Of a stretch of DNA of 5,992 bases, positions 5,914-5,992 are shown piece after piece. Made by a program: the position numbers and the translations under genes. Within the stretch, counting starts at the first letter, position 1. Every line of letters starts with the position of its first letter. A model generated the notes under the pieces. The model saw only the letters and a list, made by a program, of their open reading frames with translations, did no database searches and was not told the origin of the DNA. Source of the stretch: JANXSF01 sp043755435 (GTDB taxonomy: Bacteria; Acidobacteriota; Terriglobia; Bryobacterales; Bryobacteraceae); the NCBI GenBank assembly GCA_043755435.1, contig JAYUSZ010000042.1, positions 1 to 5,992 on the forward strand, given 5' to 3'.

Positions 5914-5992
5914 CTCTATTCAAGCTATTGCTGATTCAACCCCCCAGCCCTGCACGACCGGCAGATGCCGAATGTGCTGCCATTGCCCACAA
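5914..5992 (-). other. Probable 3' end of a further minus-strand gene, frame unresolved
   Basis: The terminator at 5874-5913 implies a minus-strand gene entering from the right. All three minus frames are open to the window edge and stop at 5936-5938 (TGA), 5925-5927 (TAG) and 5920-5922 (TGA). The frame ending at 5925 gives a tail ending GICRSCRAGGLNQQ, which contains a CxxC. The stretch is too short to choose between frames or to name a product. No RNA gene is evident here. Confidence 0.35.

Noticed and set aside
1..5992. A coordinated defence or biosynthetic system
   Set aside because: No nuclease, toxin, reverse transcriptase, transposase, CRISPR array or biosynthetic enzyme set is visible. 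The hydrolase, PilZ and cytochrome are ordinary family members, and shared strand alone does not make a system.

Overview
The window looks like a chromosomal stretch from an acidobacterium-like soil bacterium, possibly of the Bryobacter/Solibacter group. This is inferred from the gene types: a PQQ-type sugar dehydrogenase fused to cytochrome c, a small multiheme c7-like cytochrome, a DUF3887-alpha/beta hydrolase, an ERR-type PilZ protein and a HEAT-repeat protein. Roughly even base composition and weak Shine-Dalgarno sites add a little support. No marker gene is present, so the assignment is tentative.

Layout. Bases 1-1518 (+) hold the 3' part of a glucose/sorbosone-dehydrogenase-type protein with a C-terminal monoheme cytochrome c domain; its start lies left of the window. 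Bases 1519-1758 are a noncoding spacer between convergent genes. It contains a post-stop hairpin, a palindromic element that resembles an interspersed repeat, and two overlapping perfect dyads. Bases 1759-5845 are all on the minus strand. In transcription order they are a HEAT-repeat protein with a winged-helix-like N-terminus, an exported alpha/beta hydrolase, a PilZ c-di-GMP receptor and an exported pentaheme cytochrome. Spacers are 69, about 41-59 and about 29 bases, so co-transcription is possible but not proven. Right of 5845 lie a promoter-like -10 box abutting the HEAT gene, a strong minus-strand intrinsic terminator, and 79 bases that probably hold the 3' end of another minus-strand gene running off the window.

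How the genes fit together. The two redox proteins are both periplasmic. The dehydrogenase can pass electrons internally from its sugar-oxidising propeller to its own heme. The pentaheme cytochrome could act as a soluble electron carrier, but the genes converge and nothing ties them into one pathway. The hydrolase and PilZ protein look like ordinary accessory functions. I do not see a convincing undescribed multi-gene system. The items most worth a second look are the HEAT protein with its uncharacterised N-terminal domain, the repeat-like palindrome at 1561-1592, and the -10 boxes that sit where leaderless transcripts would start.
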